Shown here: positions 1 through 10,688 of the stretch, piece after piece | Position numbering within the stretch: the stretch's first letter is position 1 | Layout: every line of letters starts with the position of its first letter | Source of the DNA: Bisporella sp. PMI_857 | Taxonomy: Eukaryota > Ascomycota > Leotiomycetes > Helotiales > Helotiaceae | Assembly: GCA_021307315.1 (NCBI GenBank) | Contig: JAJSPD010000069.1 | Coordinates: 62,001 to 126,000, forward strand | Length of the DNA: 64,000 bases | Direction: 5' to 3' | Program-made: the position numbers and the translations under genes | The notes under the pieces: model-generated | Seen by the model: the letters and a program-made list of their open reading frames with translations, nothing else | What the model was told of the DNA's origin: nothing | Database searches by the model: none

Positions 1-253
1 CTCAGAACAGCATTTGAGCCGAGCACAATTCAGTACTTCAAGTATATAACGCGTTTTCGCACCGCCAATTCAGCCTCCATTACTCTAGTTTCCCAGAACC
101 CATCTTAAAACGCGTCAAGACTAACCAGAAGTATCAGCGCTACTAACCCAAGTACAGGTATACCACAATCATCAAGAGTATCAAGACATTTCAAGCAAAA
201 TAGCCCAAGACCTAGACCTCACAGTTCCAGTTCTACAGCCACAGCATTCAGTC

Positions 254-658
254 ATGCCATCAATCCGCAAGTTGCTTCCCTTCAAGGGCAGCAGATCTGA
301 CCCGGCCACCACGGATCTTGACCCCCCACCCCCATCCCCCGTACCCACGGAACCATGCTTCCTAGTCATGCTCCCCCCTGTTTCCACGGATTCGTCCTTT
401 CCCAAACCCAACTCCTCCCTGAGCTTCTCAGATGAGCTTCCTCGGTCCCGTCGTCGAAAGCTCCGCGCTATCGTCCGCAAGCTGATATACAAGCTCAGGG
501 TCGAGAGGCGGAGACGCACGATAGCTAATAACAACCAGGGAGAGGGGGTTAAGGAGAACGAAGCTCAGAAGCTTTCAGAGAACGCCGAAGCTGAGCAGCC
601 TGTTCGTCCCTCTCCTCCTGCAGAGCGCCGCGATTCGTTTGACTTGTCCACGGATTAA
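254..658 (+). CDS. Small basic hypothetical protein (134 aa)
   Basis: An uninterrupted frame opens at an ATG and ends at TAA with no intron needed. I do not recognise the family. The N-terminal half is rich in Pro and Ser. A strongly basic block follows in the middle (RSRRRKLRAIVRK, then VERRRRT), and the tail is acidic and Pro/Ser-rich. The basic block could be a nuclear-localisation or nucleic-acid-contacting segment, but that is inference. There is no signal peptide and no membrane segment. Codon use is C-rich at third positions, which supports real coding. The antisense frame over the same bases is a shadow. Confidence 0.45.
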   Translation: MPSIRKLLPFKGSRSDPATTDLDPPPPSPVPTEPCFLVMLPPVSTDSSFPKPNSSLSFSDELPRSRRRKLRAIVRKLIYKLRVERRRRTIANNNQGEGVKENEAQKLSENAEAEQPVRPSPPAERRDSFDLSTD

Positions 659-1320
659 GGTAAGGTCCTGCTAATTAGTTACGAGGAAGAGACATGCCAG
701 AAAAGAGAGATGCCATAATCTCTAGGAGTAAGGTTAGCCGTCCTGCTATTCCATAAGTCCCGTCACGTCTCTCGAAATGACCGCTGCTGAGCTTCGTAAC
801 CTTCTCAACAACAGGTAGGTCCATAATGAGAAGGCTTCATAAGGCCTAGAGAGAGATAACGAGTCGGCGAGTCGTCCTTAGTTCAGTTATATTCATGAAT
901 GAGAAAAGTATGCACGAATATCAGATATTTAACACGTGACATGTTCCAACGCTTACATTTCAGTTTCCCCTTCTTTTATCCTTTTTTTTTGCACGCGCTT
1001 CCATTTCCATGCATAAATTAATTCGAGCGATATTGATTTCAGGCTGAATCTCCCTGTCTCCAATCTCTTGCATTATTATATGCTGCACGTGAATGACTTG
1101 GGCTGCCTAAAGCCTTGGCTGAAAGCTGAATGGAGACTTATGCCTCCTCACGGATACATTCCATAGATACACAGTCATATCACAATTTCAGTGCATATGT
1201 TCTATGACGCCAGTCGCATGAGTTGCCTACAGTAGTTCAATAACCCACATTCAATAGTTTAGGATCGAATAGCATTAGGCTCCATCTCCGTGATAATACG
1301 TGCGCCGCCGAGCTCCATCT
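659..1320. other. Intergenic region, nothing recognised
   Basis: No coding-like frame, RNA gene or repeat is seen. It contains a run of T (near 983-991) and scattered AT-rich stretches, and presumably holds the 3' UTR of the small basic gene and the promoter of the membrane protein at 1321. Confidence 0.5.
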
Positions 1321-2436
1321 ATGGCTCCTCCAATAGCATCTTCTGTCTCTGTCGAGCTCACCAAGATCCAAGCCAACGGTGTCCGCGCAGCAATCCACCA
1401 ATGGACAACCGCAAACCTCATATCTGAAACCCTCTCATCTGAGCTCCTTTCAACCATTCAAATCAAAGAACCATCTTTCAATTACGAGAAATTCGCCAAG
1501 TACTCCTTCCGCCTGGCGATCCTTTGTCTTGCTGTTGCTGTTGTTAGTCTCCTGGCGGACAACGCATTCCTAAAGCTCATCAAGCGGATCATTGCCCTAC
1601 ATCCATTCTTACGCAGTGCTCTCACGGCCTTGCTGGCCATTGCAGTGCATGTCTGGGGCCACAACCGCTCGTTACAAACCCCCGGAGAGGTATATCTCAA
1701 CGAAGCAATCCACAGCCTTGGCTCGCTGCTTTTCGCTCTCGCGGGCCTCCAGTTAGCAGAAGGTCTAGACGTCAGCAAAGCTGAACATCAGCACCGCGTG
1801 CACTATGTTCTCTTTCTTCTTTCCGTTATCTACTTCGGGGCTGGGTTGGCTGCTAAATCTGCATTTATCTGGAGCTGCGGGATGATTGCGCTGGGAACGT
1901 CTTTCGGCGCCGTGACGGGATACATTTCCGGTTGGGGAGCCTATTATCTCGGGATGAGCTATCCCTTTCGCTTTGTGTTCTTCGGGCTCAGTATCATAGG
2001 GCTCGCGTATCTCATGGCGGGCTTTGAACTTACCTCTCCGCTCTGGTCTACCACGCGTATCTGGGGCCTATTATACTTTTTCATCGCGCTTTGGATCCTC
2101 TCCATCTTTGGAAACGATGACCTGTTCTCCGACTCGAATCATACTACCTACCGTGGCAGAGGGCATGGCCGGCTTTTCATCTGGTCTCTCATGTTCTTCG
2201 GAGCGGCGTCTGTAAGCATGTGGCACGGTCTTCGCTATGCTGATGGGACGACTAAAGGTTTTGGTCTCACATTCCTCGGCATCAATCTCTACACGAAATT
2301 CTTCGAGCTTTTTTGGGACCAATGGTACAAGCCATTATTCTTTGCTGTGCTGGCTGGAACGCTTGCTATCATAGGGAGGTATGCCGAGCTAGTATGGAAT
2401 CTGCAAATTGTATCAAGCGGCAGTGTGAAGAACTAA
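1321..2436 (+). CDS. Polytopic membrane protein, DUF2157-like (371 aa)
   Basis: A single-exon frame. The first true ATG is at 1321, and the seven codons open upstream lack an ATG. After a soluble N-terminal segment of about 65 residues there are some nine or ten hydrophobic spans, for example around FRLAILCLAVAVVSLLAD, SALTALLAIAVHVWG and LLYFFIALWILSIFG. The segment NEAIHSLGSLLFALAGLQLA and the overall spacing of helices recall bacterial and fungal DUF2157-type membrane proteins, whose biochemical role is unknown. There is no signal peptide beyond the first helix and no catalytic motif. I am confident that it is a real integral membrane protein and only moderately confident of the family. 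Confidence 0.75.
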   Translation: MAPPIASSVSVELTKIQANGVRAAIHQWTTANLISETLSSELLSTIQIKEPSFNYEKFAKYSFRLAILCLAVAVVSLLADNAFLKLIKRIIALHPFLRSALTALLAIAVHVWGHNRSLQTPGEVYLNEAIHSLGSLLFALAGLQLAEGLDVSKAEHQHRVHYVLFLLSVIYFGAGLAAKSAFIWSCGMIALGTSFGAVTGYISGWGAYYLGMSYPFRFVFFGLSIIGLAYLMAGFELTSPLWSTTRIWGLLYFFIALWILSIFGNDDLFSDSNHTTYRGRGHGRLFIWSLMFFGAASVSMWHGLRYADGTTKGFGLTFLGINLYTKFFELFWDQWYKPLFFAVLAGTLAIIGRYAELVWNLQIVSSGSVKN

Positions 2437-2637
2437 AATACCTTACTGATGTATATCACGTATAGCCTCTGCTACACGCTATTTTTTCCAACTTAACCGA
2501 TCAAGAATGACCAGCAACACTACAATTCTCCAACCAGCTATCCACATTCTCTTTCCAAGTTCCAAATCGGCCGCCCCTTTTTCGGGATACTTTTTTTCCC
2601 AAAATTCCACTTGATTACACCGCTAAATAAACGCCAA

Positions 2638-3460
2638 TCAATAGACGCTCCCTCCGTGGATGCCAACACTCTGCCCCGTGGCCCACCGACTCCCCTCACT
2701 CGCCAACCAAACCACCACATCAGCAATATCGCCCATCTCGCCTAATCTCCTCTTCAATATACCATCAGTTTTCTCAACCTTACCGCCAACTCAACACAAC
2801 AACTAGGAAAGCGAACTATGGAAAGCGGAACAACTCACCACACTAGCAAGCTCCGCGAAACTATCAAAAACTTCCTTATCAGCATATTTATTGATATCTG
2901 TCCTGAGCACCACGGGAGACGGGGGCATTATCTGTGGTATCGTGGGAGCGACCGAGGGTCTTAGCTCATTTCTTCGTGAGGCCCTCAAGCGCCGATTTTG
3001 AGGCTACATATGCATCTTGTCCTGGATATGGATATGTATTCCGCATACTTGATAACGAGGTTATTCTCCCTCCCTTATCCGAGGAATGCAGGAAAAGTGC
3101 TTTGACAGGGAGACCCGGGCCGCGGGCATTGGTCGCGAAGGTCCTATCGTTCTCATCCGATGCTTAAATAGAAAGATATGAGAGGAAGTACAAGGGGAAA
3201 GGAAGCAAAAGGATATACCCCAGCTCTCAAGTATGATCATCAAGCATAGGCTCCGAGATACCAGCCCCGGAATTGTTAACCAAAACTTCGATTCTACTCC
3301 CCGGAAGCCTTTCTAGATGCTTGCGAGCACGATGTCGCCGCAAGTGGGGAGCGCGAGATCGTGTCCATTCGTTGCGAGGGGCGAGGGCGGTTGCGGCACC
3401 GATGCCGTGGGAGGCGCTTGTTACCACTGCGAGGCAGGATGGCATTCTTATGTATAACAT
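2638..3460 (-). pseudogene. Decayed short-chain dehydrogenase/reductase (SDR)
   Basis: The minus strand carries SDR landmarks in correct order but in different frames. There is an N-terminal nucleotide-binding motif (VTSASHGIGAATA), then VLVNNSGAGIS, then ATNARG, then the active-site Tyr/Lys segment AYVASKSALEG at about 2985-3020. RTDINKYADKEVFDSF follows, and last comes the C-terminal DIADVVVWLASEGSRWATGQ ending at a TGA at 2638. The central roughly 50 residues between beta-2 and the NNSG motif are missing. A TGA interrupts the helix after the catalytic Lys, and at least two frameshifts are needed to link the blocks. Introns could explain one break near 2800, but not the stop or the missing segment. 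The fold assignment is secure and the substrate is unknown. Confidence 0.75.
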
Positions 3461-4438
3461 ATTGTTGTTCCCATCCAGGTAGATAGATCAAGAATGAGAA
3501 GGATGATGATCGGCAGGACCAGGAAGCCAGGATGAGGAGCGCGCTCTTATATGCCACAGAGAAATTGGAGTCGAAGGGTTTGAGATCGTGCTCAGTGTAT
3601 ATTGGCGGAATCAGATCAATGCTTTGAAATCCATCGACACTCAACACGAATTCAATAACAGTACCCGTGCTAGGAGCCCTACGTATGCATGTTCTCGCAC
3701 AGAGCACCAAGAAACCTCTCTATAGACCGCCCGCCCGCCTTTGACTAGTTCTGCTTACTCACTTGCATCTCCTACAGTTCTGTATTATTACTGGAAGAAG
3801 TATTATTTATGTAATTATAAATGATTAGTAGGTTAAGGCTTTTATCCAGCCAGTCGAGTGCTACATTATTACCTAATCATATCATTACATATATTTCCAA
3901 CGCCTCCAACATCAACAACATCGCCATGACTGGTCCGTAAGGGAGATTAACTCTGTTCCATTGGTGGCGTTTTCGGGTCACCCCCCCCTCCCCCCCCCCC
4001 TTAGCCTTGACTGTCATACACGCTTTGCGCGGCCATCCGCGACGTCTGTCAACTTGACCGATCCAATATCCCCAGAGTCTTTTGAACTCGCTTTTGAACA
4101 GCCAGCGGAGCCCAAGGACTGTCCCTATTGTAGGAGACAATCACCGCCCCATGACTGCCATATAATGGAAAGTCCATAATAGCTCTGAGACCATAGATAA
4201 TAGCGATAACGGTGCAGCCGGCGGACTTATTCGCGGGTGACCTGCTTGATCGGCTTTTGCGCCATCTCGTCGAGATCGCTCTTCGCCTTGTTGAGAAGAG
4301 TAATTCTCTCGCATCCCTAGCATTGGCCCCGGCAAGATACAGTAGCTGGCGCTGCCGATCAACAGTTGATCCGCGTCTAGTAGGCCATCTAATCTTATAT
4401 CTTATTCTGGCTGCGATATTGGGGGTTTATGCATAAAG
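3461..4438. other. Intergenic region with a poly-C tract
   Basis: No supported gene. A C-rich homopolymer (two runs of C split by one T) lies at 3980-4000. Small frames here have no recognisable domain and no coding-like codon use. Confidence 0.4.
3980..4000. repeat. Poly-C tract
   Basis: Two C homopolymers separated by a T. No function visible. Confidence 0.8.
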
Positions 4439-4910
4439 TTAGGCGGGGCCTGCTTTGATGATGAAGGGATTGCTCGATGCCAAAACGGCTGTTTTGGTCT
4501 CCGGGTATAGGGCCAAGAAGAACCGGTTTGCGAAAGTGAGGTTCGCATCCGTCTCTACCGGCCAGCCATCAACGGTTATCAAGTCAGGGTGGTACCTTCC
4601 TGTAGAGAACGTCAGTATTGAAGACAGATAAGCAAGGGTCTAGACCTCACTAATGCGCAAGTTATTTGAATGTGGTGTTCAGCGTATCGTTATTAAATGC
4701 CCAATACAACATTACCGACAGGTAGTTCCCGTCGGGGTTCGAATCGACCTCTACCTTCGCCCATATAATATCTTGGTTCGTACCGACCGCCCAGACATTG
4801 GTCGAAGTCGGCTGCAGGAACGAGGCATTCTGGCTCAACACGGTAGCGAGGAGCGCTGGAATCGGAACAAGGGGATAGAGGGACGCATTATATAGGCTGG
4901 GTCGCGCAGC
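4439..4910 (-). pseudogene. Fragment of a Kre9/Knh1-like secreted protein
   Basis: The minus strand encodes a hydrophobic leader-like stretch (ASLYPLVPIPALLATVLS). It is followed by a short beta-rich domain with FLQPTSTNVWAVGTNQDIIW, then NGYL-type strands, and after a break GWPVETDANLTFANRFFLAL and VLASSNPFIIKAG. This pattern (tryptophan after an 'AVGTNQDI' motif, ending in SNPFII) resembles the N-terminal domain of fungal Kre9/Knh1-like, Ser/Thr-rich wall proteins. No ATG is in frame before the leader, because a TAG lies just upstream. A TAA falls at the junction of the two blocks, and the usual Ser-rich, GPI-anchored tail is absent. It is therefore a relic rather than a gene. The family call is moderately sure. 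Confidence 0.5.
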
Positions 4911-6209
4911 GCAGCCGACAGACTAGGCGATATCTAAAATGCAGAGAGTTCAAATCGCGAAGGAAAAGAAGGCTTATAAGATAAGAATTTCAAATTTTGT
5001 CGAGGGAAAGAGAGAAGAAAACTACTTTCGAGGTTAGCCTAGGCGACGCACGGGTTCAAACATCTCCGGCCCAGGATGACTCAACTCAACCTCGTCACCA
5101 TGGCTAGAACTAAGAGTATCGAAGTTTGTGAAATAGCATGTGCATTTCGGATGTTGTGTACATGATAACCCAGGTTATCGATGAAGCGCTCATAGAATTC
5201 ATTGGCTGGGACCTACTTAAAGAACAAACTTCTACAAGCTCAAACGATTTGCATTAAATTTTTTTTTATTTTGGTTCAGTTTAATAACCTTAAAAATACT
5301 TAACAAGCGTAATGTAATTGCCCCTTTTCGGTTAATAAACATAAGCGATTTTTCTTTATTAATAGTTTAAACTGCGCATGTTCGTGCTAAATATAGTTCT
5401 TGGCTTTTAGGCGATCAGAGTTGAAACCTCAGGCCAACAAGAGGTGTGAGAGCGCAAATGGTTGTCGGAATCCCTGCGCTTGATGAAACAAAAAAACGGT
5501 ACGGTTGATCCCCCGCACGTGGCTCTCTAGCGCACTGCTTTACGGATTGTAGGACGTACCTGTTGGAGGCGCTGATTTGCTTTTCGAACAAGTGTTTATA
5601 TAATCGCACGCTGAAGCGAGTGGCTATTCTTTTTATTTTATTTTTCGTAAATCGGCTCATCGAGCCGTTAAACAGAAAGAGGATGTACGGTATCACTGTT
5701 GTAGTTAGCTTTTTTTTTTTGTACGTATGTAACAGGCCAGGCGGCCGCGAACTGGGATGCATGCGGACGTTTGGATGCAAACTGAAGTAACCAACAGGAC
5801 CTATCGACCAATCAGATGACTTATAAACCAGCTTGGAGGAATATGATTGGCTGCAGGTACCCGTGCTGTTGGGTGGTAGTCGTATAGCCACAACCGAGCA
5901 GGGGGAAAAACTGTACATACCGATCGATAATCTTTGATTGGGGCATTTAGTCAAAGCCCCCAGCTGCAGTCAGAATACGAGCTCTGTTGCAACTCTCGCC
6001 CATGATTCAAACAATACCAATGATGATTTTTTCACGAAGGCTGATGCGGCGTGTACCTGAGCTTTTAACCCCCTGGGACCGCGCTTTTATCGAATGATGG
6101 TGATCATCAATGTATTCTCACTTTTTTTTCCCTACGCCGCACCATTTTTCTTCCTATCTTTCTTTCTATATTGCTGTAAGTTGAGTTGTACAAAGCAAGC
6201 GCCGGACTT
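4911..6209. other. Intergenic region, nothing recognised
   Basis: AT-rich between about 5250 and 5400, with runs of T near 5260 and 5710. A long minus-strand frame (5415-5954) is open by chance: it is low in complexity, has no domain and has poor codon bias. Confidence 0.4.
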
Positions 6210-7151
6210 ATGTTGCTCTCGAATACGCGATCACTCAAGTTACGCTATACCTGTGCGTTCATCGCATTTGGCATAATATTCTACTTCCTTCAGGGTCCTA
6301 TCTGGCCCCCCGATAACGGTAGATCGGCCGGTGGTTTATTTGCATCGCCGACGACCAGGATACCCGAGAAGATATGGTATAAACTTGGGCCGAAGGGGCT
6401 GAGCGACCAGTCCAAAGAATGGATCGATACGTGCCTCAAGAAGAACCCAGCCTACCAGCGCGAGTTCCTCACGGACGCCTCGGCGGATGCCTGGGTGAGA
6501 ACCAAATTCGCATACCGGCCGGACATCGTTGAGCTGTACCTCGCGCTTCCGATCCCCATCCTCAAAGCCGATCTCCTCCGCTACCTGCTCCTCTTCGCCG
6601 AGGGCGGGATCTGGAGCGACCTCGACGTCTCGTGCGGAGACACGCCGATCGGCGAGTGGATCCCGGAGACGTACAGGAAGAACGCGAGCCTCGTCGTGGG
6701 CTGGGAGTTCCAGACCGTAGATGAGAAGCACGTTCGCGAGTTCGCCACCTGGACCATCATGGCGAAGCCGGGCCTGCGGCACATGTCGATGGTCATCAAC
6801 GATACGGTCAACGCGCTGAAGAGCAAGGCCGTGCAGCACAACGTCACCGTTGCCAACTTGAAGATGGACATGATTGGTGACGTCGTCTGGCTCACCGGCC
6901 CGATGGCAATGTCCAAAAGCATCATCAAGAGCTTGGGCGTCGAGAAGGAGAACATCAACATGGGCACCACGCCCTACAGGTTCGAACCCGTCCTGATCGA
7001 GGACGTCTTGATTTTGCCCGGGTATTCCTTCTCGGCTTCGCTCCAGCAGTATAAGCCGGGGGAAAATCCAGGCCCGGCTTTGGTCACGCACCACTTTGCC
7101 GGCAGCTGGAAGAATAATAATGGCGGCGAGGTGGCTGGTTCAGGGAGTTAG
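6210..7151 (+). CDS. GT32 (Och1-like) glycosyltransferase, type II membrane protein (313 aa)
   Basis: The first ATG is at 6210, and the open frame upstream begins only with TTG. Residues 13-30 (YTCAFIAFGIIFYFLQ) form a signal anchor, placing the catalytic domain in the Golgi lumen. The domain shows IPEKIWYKLG at its start, then LKADLLRYLLLFAEGGIWSD, where the family's DxD metal/nucleotide-sugar motif is SDLDVSC (about residues 135-141). The C-terminus carries VTHHFAGSW. This is the layout of glycosyltransferase family 32, which includes the alpha-1,6-mannosyltransferase Och1 that starts outer-chain N-glycan mannose addition. Donor and acceptor here are inferred. The coding sequence is markedly GC-rich at third positions compared with its AT-rich flanks. 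Confidence 0.85.
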   Translation: MLLSNTRSLKLRYTCAFIAFGIIFYFLQGPIWPPDNGRSAGGLFASPTTRIPEKIWYKLGPKGLSDQSKEWIDTCLKKNPAYQREFLTDASADAWVRTKFAYRPDIVELYLALPIPILKADLLRYLLLFAEGGIWSDLDVSCGDTPIGEWIPETYRKNASLVVGWEFQTVDEKHVREFATWTIMAKPGLRHMSMVINDTVNALKSKAVQHNVTVANLKMDMIGDVVWLTGPMAMSKSIIKSLGVEKENINMGTTPYRFEPVLIEDVLILPGYSFSASLQQYKPGENPGPALVTHHFAGSWKNNNGGEVAGSGS

Positions 7152-8834
7152 CTGGGCGATTGCGGTATTCACGGCCCCCTTCTGGCGAGATGCGATGCAT
7201 GGAATTTGTTCGCGTAAACGCTCGGAACTGCGGGAGGATATCAAGACACGATACCTGGAGTTGGGAAATTTTTCGGTCTCGGCGTAGCTGGTATGTCGCG
7301 GCTTCAGCGCTATTGTGCAAGCCACGGTACACACAAAAGTAGAGACGGCACTAGTTGGATTTTGTGAAGATATGGAACCGGCGTACGGCGTTTGGCTTAG
7401 AGGGTTGGGACGATGGCCTCGGCATTGTCTAGATCATGGAAGATATAAATGATCGTTGTGTAGACAAGCGAAAGCCCACGACTTTAATGTGCAATAGAAG
7501 TAATTCGATAGATCCGCCGAAATTGGATTGATCAACATTTCCTGAAGTCAAGTTTTCCACGACCCCGCGAGGTTGTGGGATTCCTCGAGCTGCTTCATGG
7601 TTTCAGTTGGTCTTAGATTGACTTTGCAATTCTCCTGGGGCATAGCATGCCAGAACTGCTCGTAAAATCTAAGCCATTTTACCGGATACACGTAAAATCG
7701 CGCTCGAAGTGACCCCCGCCACTCCTTTGCTGCACGACCTGGCTAGCCAAGAGACCCACGCATAGGGTACCCACCCAAATATACGAACAAGGAGGGTTGC
7801 ATCATAAAATTTAAAATATCCACCCCGCACTCGTTAGCGCTGCTAAGGCGCAACGAAGGAAAGGGATTCCGGTGTCGAATACCCCGTCGATTTCGGTACC
7901 CTTTTTTCGGGATACTTAAGCGAGACCTCAGGGGTGCTTGGCATTCTTCACGAATAAAGACTCTCGACTACACCGTAAGGGATATATGTCATCGGCTTTG
8001 AAGATTACGAAGGGCTGACTATGAGTAAGAAGGAGTCGAATACTATTATTTACACTGAATCGTCACACTAAACGTGCGGCGCGGAAAGTCTATGTCGTGT
8101 CACTTGCAGACGACACGTAAACTATTTTATTTCCAGGTTCTCCAATGTGTATTGCTCGCTTGAACGCTTCTGTTTACCTTGGCTCTCTATACTGGCGGAC
8201 TCGCTCTGATATCACCTGGCTTTTCGTGCCCTCTTGAGCGAGCTTCTATCCTCGCCAATTGCTAGAGGATAAAAGAACCTGAAGTTGTGGTGGGAGGACG
8301 CTGCATTAGATCGTAAGCTGACGCGCTCTCGGTGCTGAATGAGACTACTGTTGGCTAACATTGGGTCCTGAATCGTTTTTATGGAAAGGTTGGTGGTGCT
8401 GTTGGTGGATGTCAGCTGCCTCGACCTATCATTTCTGAGGGTATGCAGCCATATACTAGTCACTTCTAAATCTAACCAGCGAATTTCAGCCACAGTTATC
8501 TGTCACATTTTAACCTAGAATCATTTCCATGCAGCGTAATTTCTCTGGTGACCTGCGTGAAATAAAATAGGCTGTCACGACTAAATCTGAACCACGCGAT
8601 ATTAACATTCTTTGCACGTTGTCATGTTCTATCTAGGAGGCTTGAGAAAGACTCATATATACATATATCTATCTAGTATGTAATCTCGAATATCAATATA
8701 TACTCTGCCAGTCTGCATCTATTCCCCTCTGGGGTTTCTAGACCGTAAAACATTAACTTTCCCTGCCATATCTTCTCAAGTCAAATTATTCAGTATATCC
8801 TTCCTACTTCGTCAGGGTATCATCATCAATTACG
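7152..8834. other. Intergenic region, nothing recognised
   Basis: About 1.7 kb with only short chance frames on both strands. No repeat, RNA gene or decayed gene could be identified by eye. Confidence 0.4.
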
Positions 8835-10688
8835 TTAGCTCACATGTCCCACTTTTGCCTCCCGCGCAGCCAACTCCCTTTCCCGCTGTTCTAGCTCCAG
8901 CTGCCTAGCATCCAACTCCTCTTCCCGCGTCGTCGCAGGCATCGGCACAACGGGGACATGTGGCTTTGCTTGTGAACCCGCCGCTGGCACGGGCTGCTCT
9001 AACGACATATTTGGCCGTCCCTGTGAAGCTGCCAAGGTGCCAGGTTGTACGTATTGTGGCGGGGACACTTGGCTAGCCGACTCCCCCTGGGCCTTCATCA
9101 CTTCCTCGCGGAGTAGTTTCTTCAGGTTCTTCTTGTCCCGTCGGTACCACAGAAAGACGATGAGGAGGATCAATACAAGTGATGAGACACTGCCGATGAC
9201 AATGCCCGCGATCTTTCGGGCGGGAAGTCGAGGCCCCCGACTTCCACCTGAGCTCGAGGACGAGGAAGACCCGGAGCTTCCTCCATAGCTTCCTCCCGAG
9301 TATGATCCGCTGCTGGGTTTGCTCGCCGCCGAACATTGCACCTGGATGCCAGTCTTGCTCGGAGCTGCTGTAGTTACCGCATATTCTTCATACTTGGAAC
9401 AGTTCAGGGCGTAGTCGCTACTGGAGATAATCACAGGGGCGTTCACGAGCGTATCGGGGAGAGAGACGCTAACGAATACGATTAGATTGTTTTCAAATCA
9501 AGCCATAGATGGAGTTGAGCTTACTCGCTAAGATAGCCGTCGAACCGGAGATAATAAGAGACATTGACTAAGGCTGGAAGCATGGTCTTGTTGATTGTAT
9601 GAAGATCTTGCTGGTTCCTAATAGTCAGACCGCCGTTGACCGTTGTTAAGGCTGGAAAAACAATATCTGATAGATCATCGTTGTTAGTTATGCCGAACAG
9701 ACCGTCGACACGTGTGAGATTAGGAAATCCTATGCCTGTGAATGAATTGTCGTCGAATAAAAAATCTGCGTTAGCATATAGAGCAATTTCTGCAGTCTCT
9801 CCAATCATTGTCTTAATTCCAAATGCTGTACTCGGGTCACCTGAGGGTGTACCGCAGAGGGTTACATCCAGCTTCACTGCGTTTGCGGGACCTGTGAAGC
9901 GAGGGAGTGGATTGGAGCCGCAGTCCACGACAAGCCGGGAGATATTTGCGACAGGCAGCTCAATATTATTAAGGCTAGGATTATTAGTGATTTCCATCCT
10001 GCTAATGTACTCCATGTTGTTATAGTTGATCTTGCTGAGACCCGTCCTTTCTATGGTCACATATTGTGTGGTCCTGATTGATTCAAAACCGTTATACGAC
10101 TCCAAAGATGGTAATCCCGTAAGCTCAAGCTGATAGTCGTTATAGGCTAACTTCGGGACTTCTATTGACGTAATGTTCGCCATATTCACGGATCTTATTT
10201 CGCTGGCATAAATGAGTTCTGGAAATGATGCTCCCGTAAGTTGGCCTGTGATCATGCCGGACTTTCGGTCTGATGGATCGCCTAAATAGATGCCTGTAAC
10301 ATTTCGGAGCTTTGGGAGCGAAAATATTCCTTGAAGATGATGAGTAAACGCGCTGCCACGGTGGATCTGGGGGGATACCCACCAGGATAGTCTTTGCTAA
10401 TCCACAAAGTTTGACTCATCGTGGTACATTCTGTCATGAGATCTCGCTCCGCACTTGTGATGACTTGGAAATTGAGGTAGGTAGAGCCCTCTCCGCAGGG
10501 ATTTGCTACAGTCGGTTTGTCGGCAACCAGACCTTCAATACCGCCATCGTCGCCTATAATGTTCTCAGAATCTGAAGACGCTGTGGCCCGCCTTCGATGG
10601 CCGGCCAAAGTAGTTTGGGAGAAAAGGGATACTCACAAGCAACCACAGCGGCCAGAGCACTGTAAAATAATGTTTCTTTAAGTTTCAT
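8835..10688 (-). CDS. Ecm33-like wall/membrane protein with receptor L-domain repeats (562 aa)
   Basis: Four exons on the minus strand join in phase: 10688-10637, 10580-10383, 10329-9525 and 9468-8835, with introns of 56, 53 and 56 nt. The small first exon supplies the ATG and a signal peptide (MKLKETLFYSALAAVVA). The body is a leucine-rich, solenoid-like ectodomain with repeated 'FPxLxxV' turns (FSLPKLRNVTGIYLG, GFPNLTRVDGLFGITNN, VFPALTTVNGGLTI), typical of the Ecm33/Sps2 family needed for wall integrity. A Ser/Gly-rich linker, one transmembrane helix (about residues 440-463, IAGIVIGSVSSLVLILLIVF) and a charged cytosolic tail ending in a Glu/Arg-rich coiled coil follow. Classical Ecm33 is GPI-anchored, so the transmembrane tail makes this a receptor-like variant. 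Function in wall sensing is inference. Confidence 0.85.

Noticed and set aside
4730..4750. tRNA B-box-like GGTTCGAATC
   Set aside because: No matching A box or acceptor stem at the right distance. It lies in the Kre9-like relic.
5415..5954. 179-codon minus-strand frame
   Set aside because: Low complexity, no domain, and poor codon bias in an AT-rich non-coding tract. It is best explained by chance.
6336..7094. 252-codon minus-strand frame
   Set aside because: Antisense shadow of the GC-rich GT32 gene, with no domain of its own.
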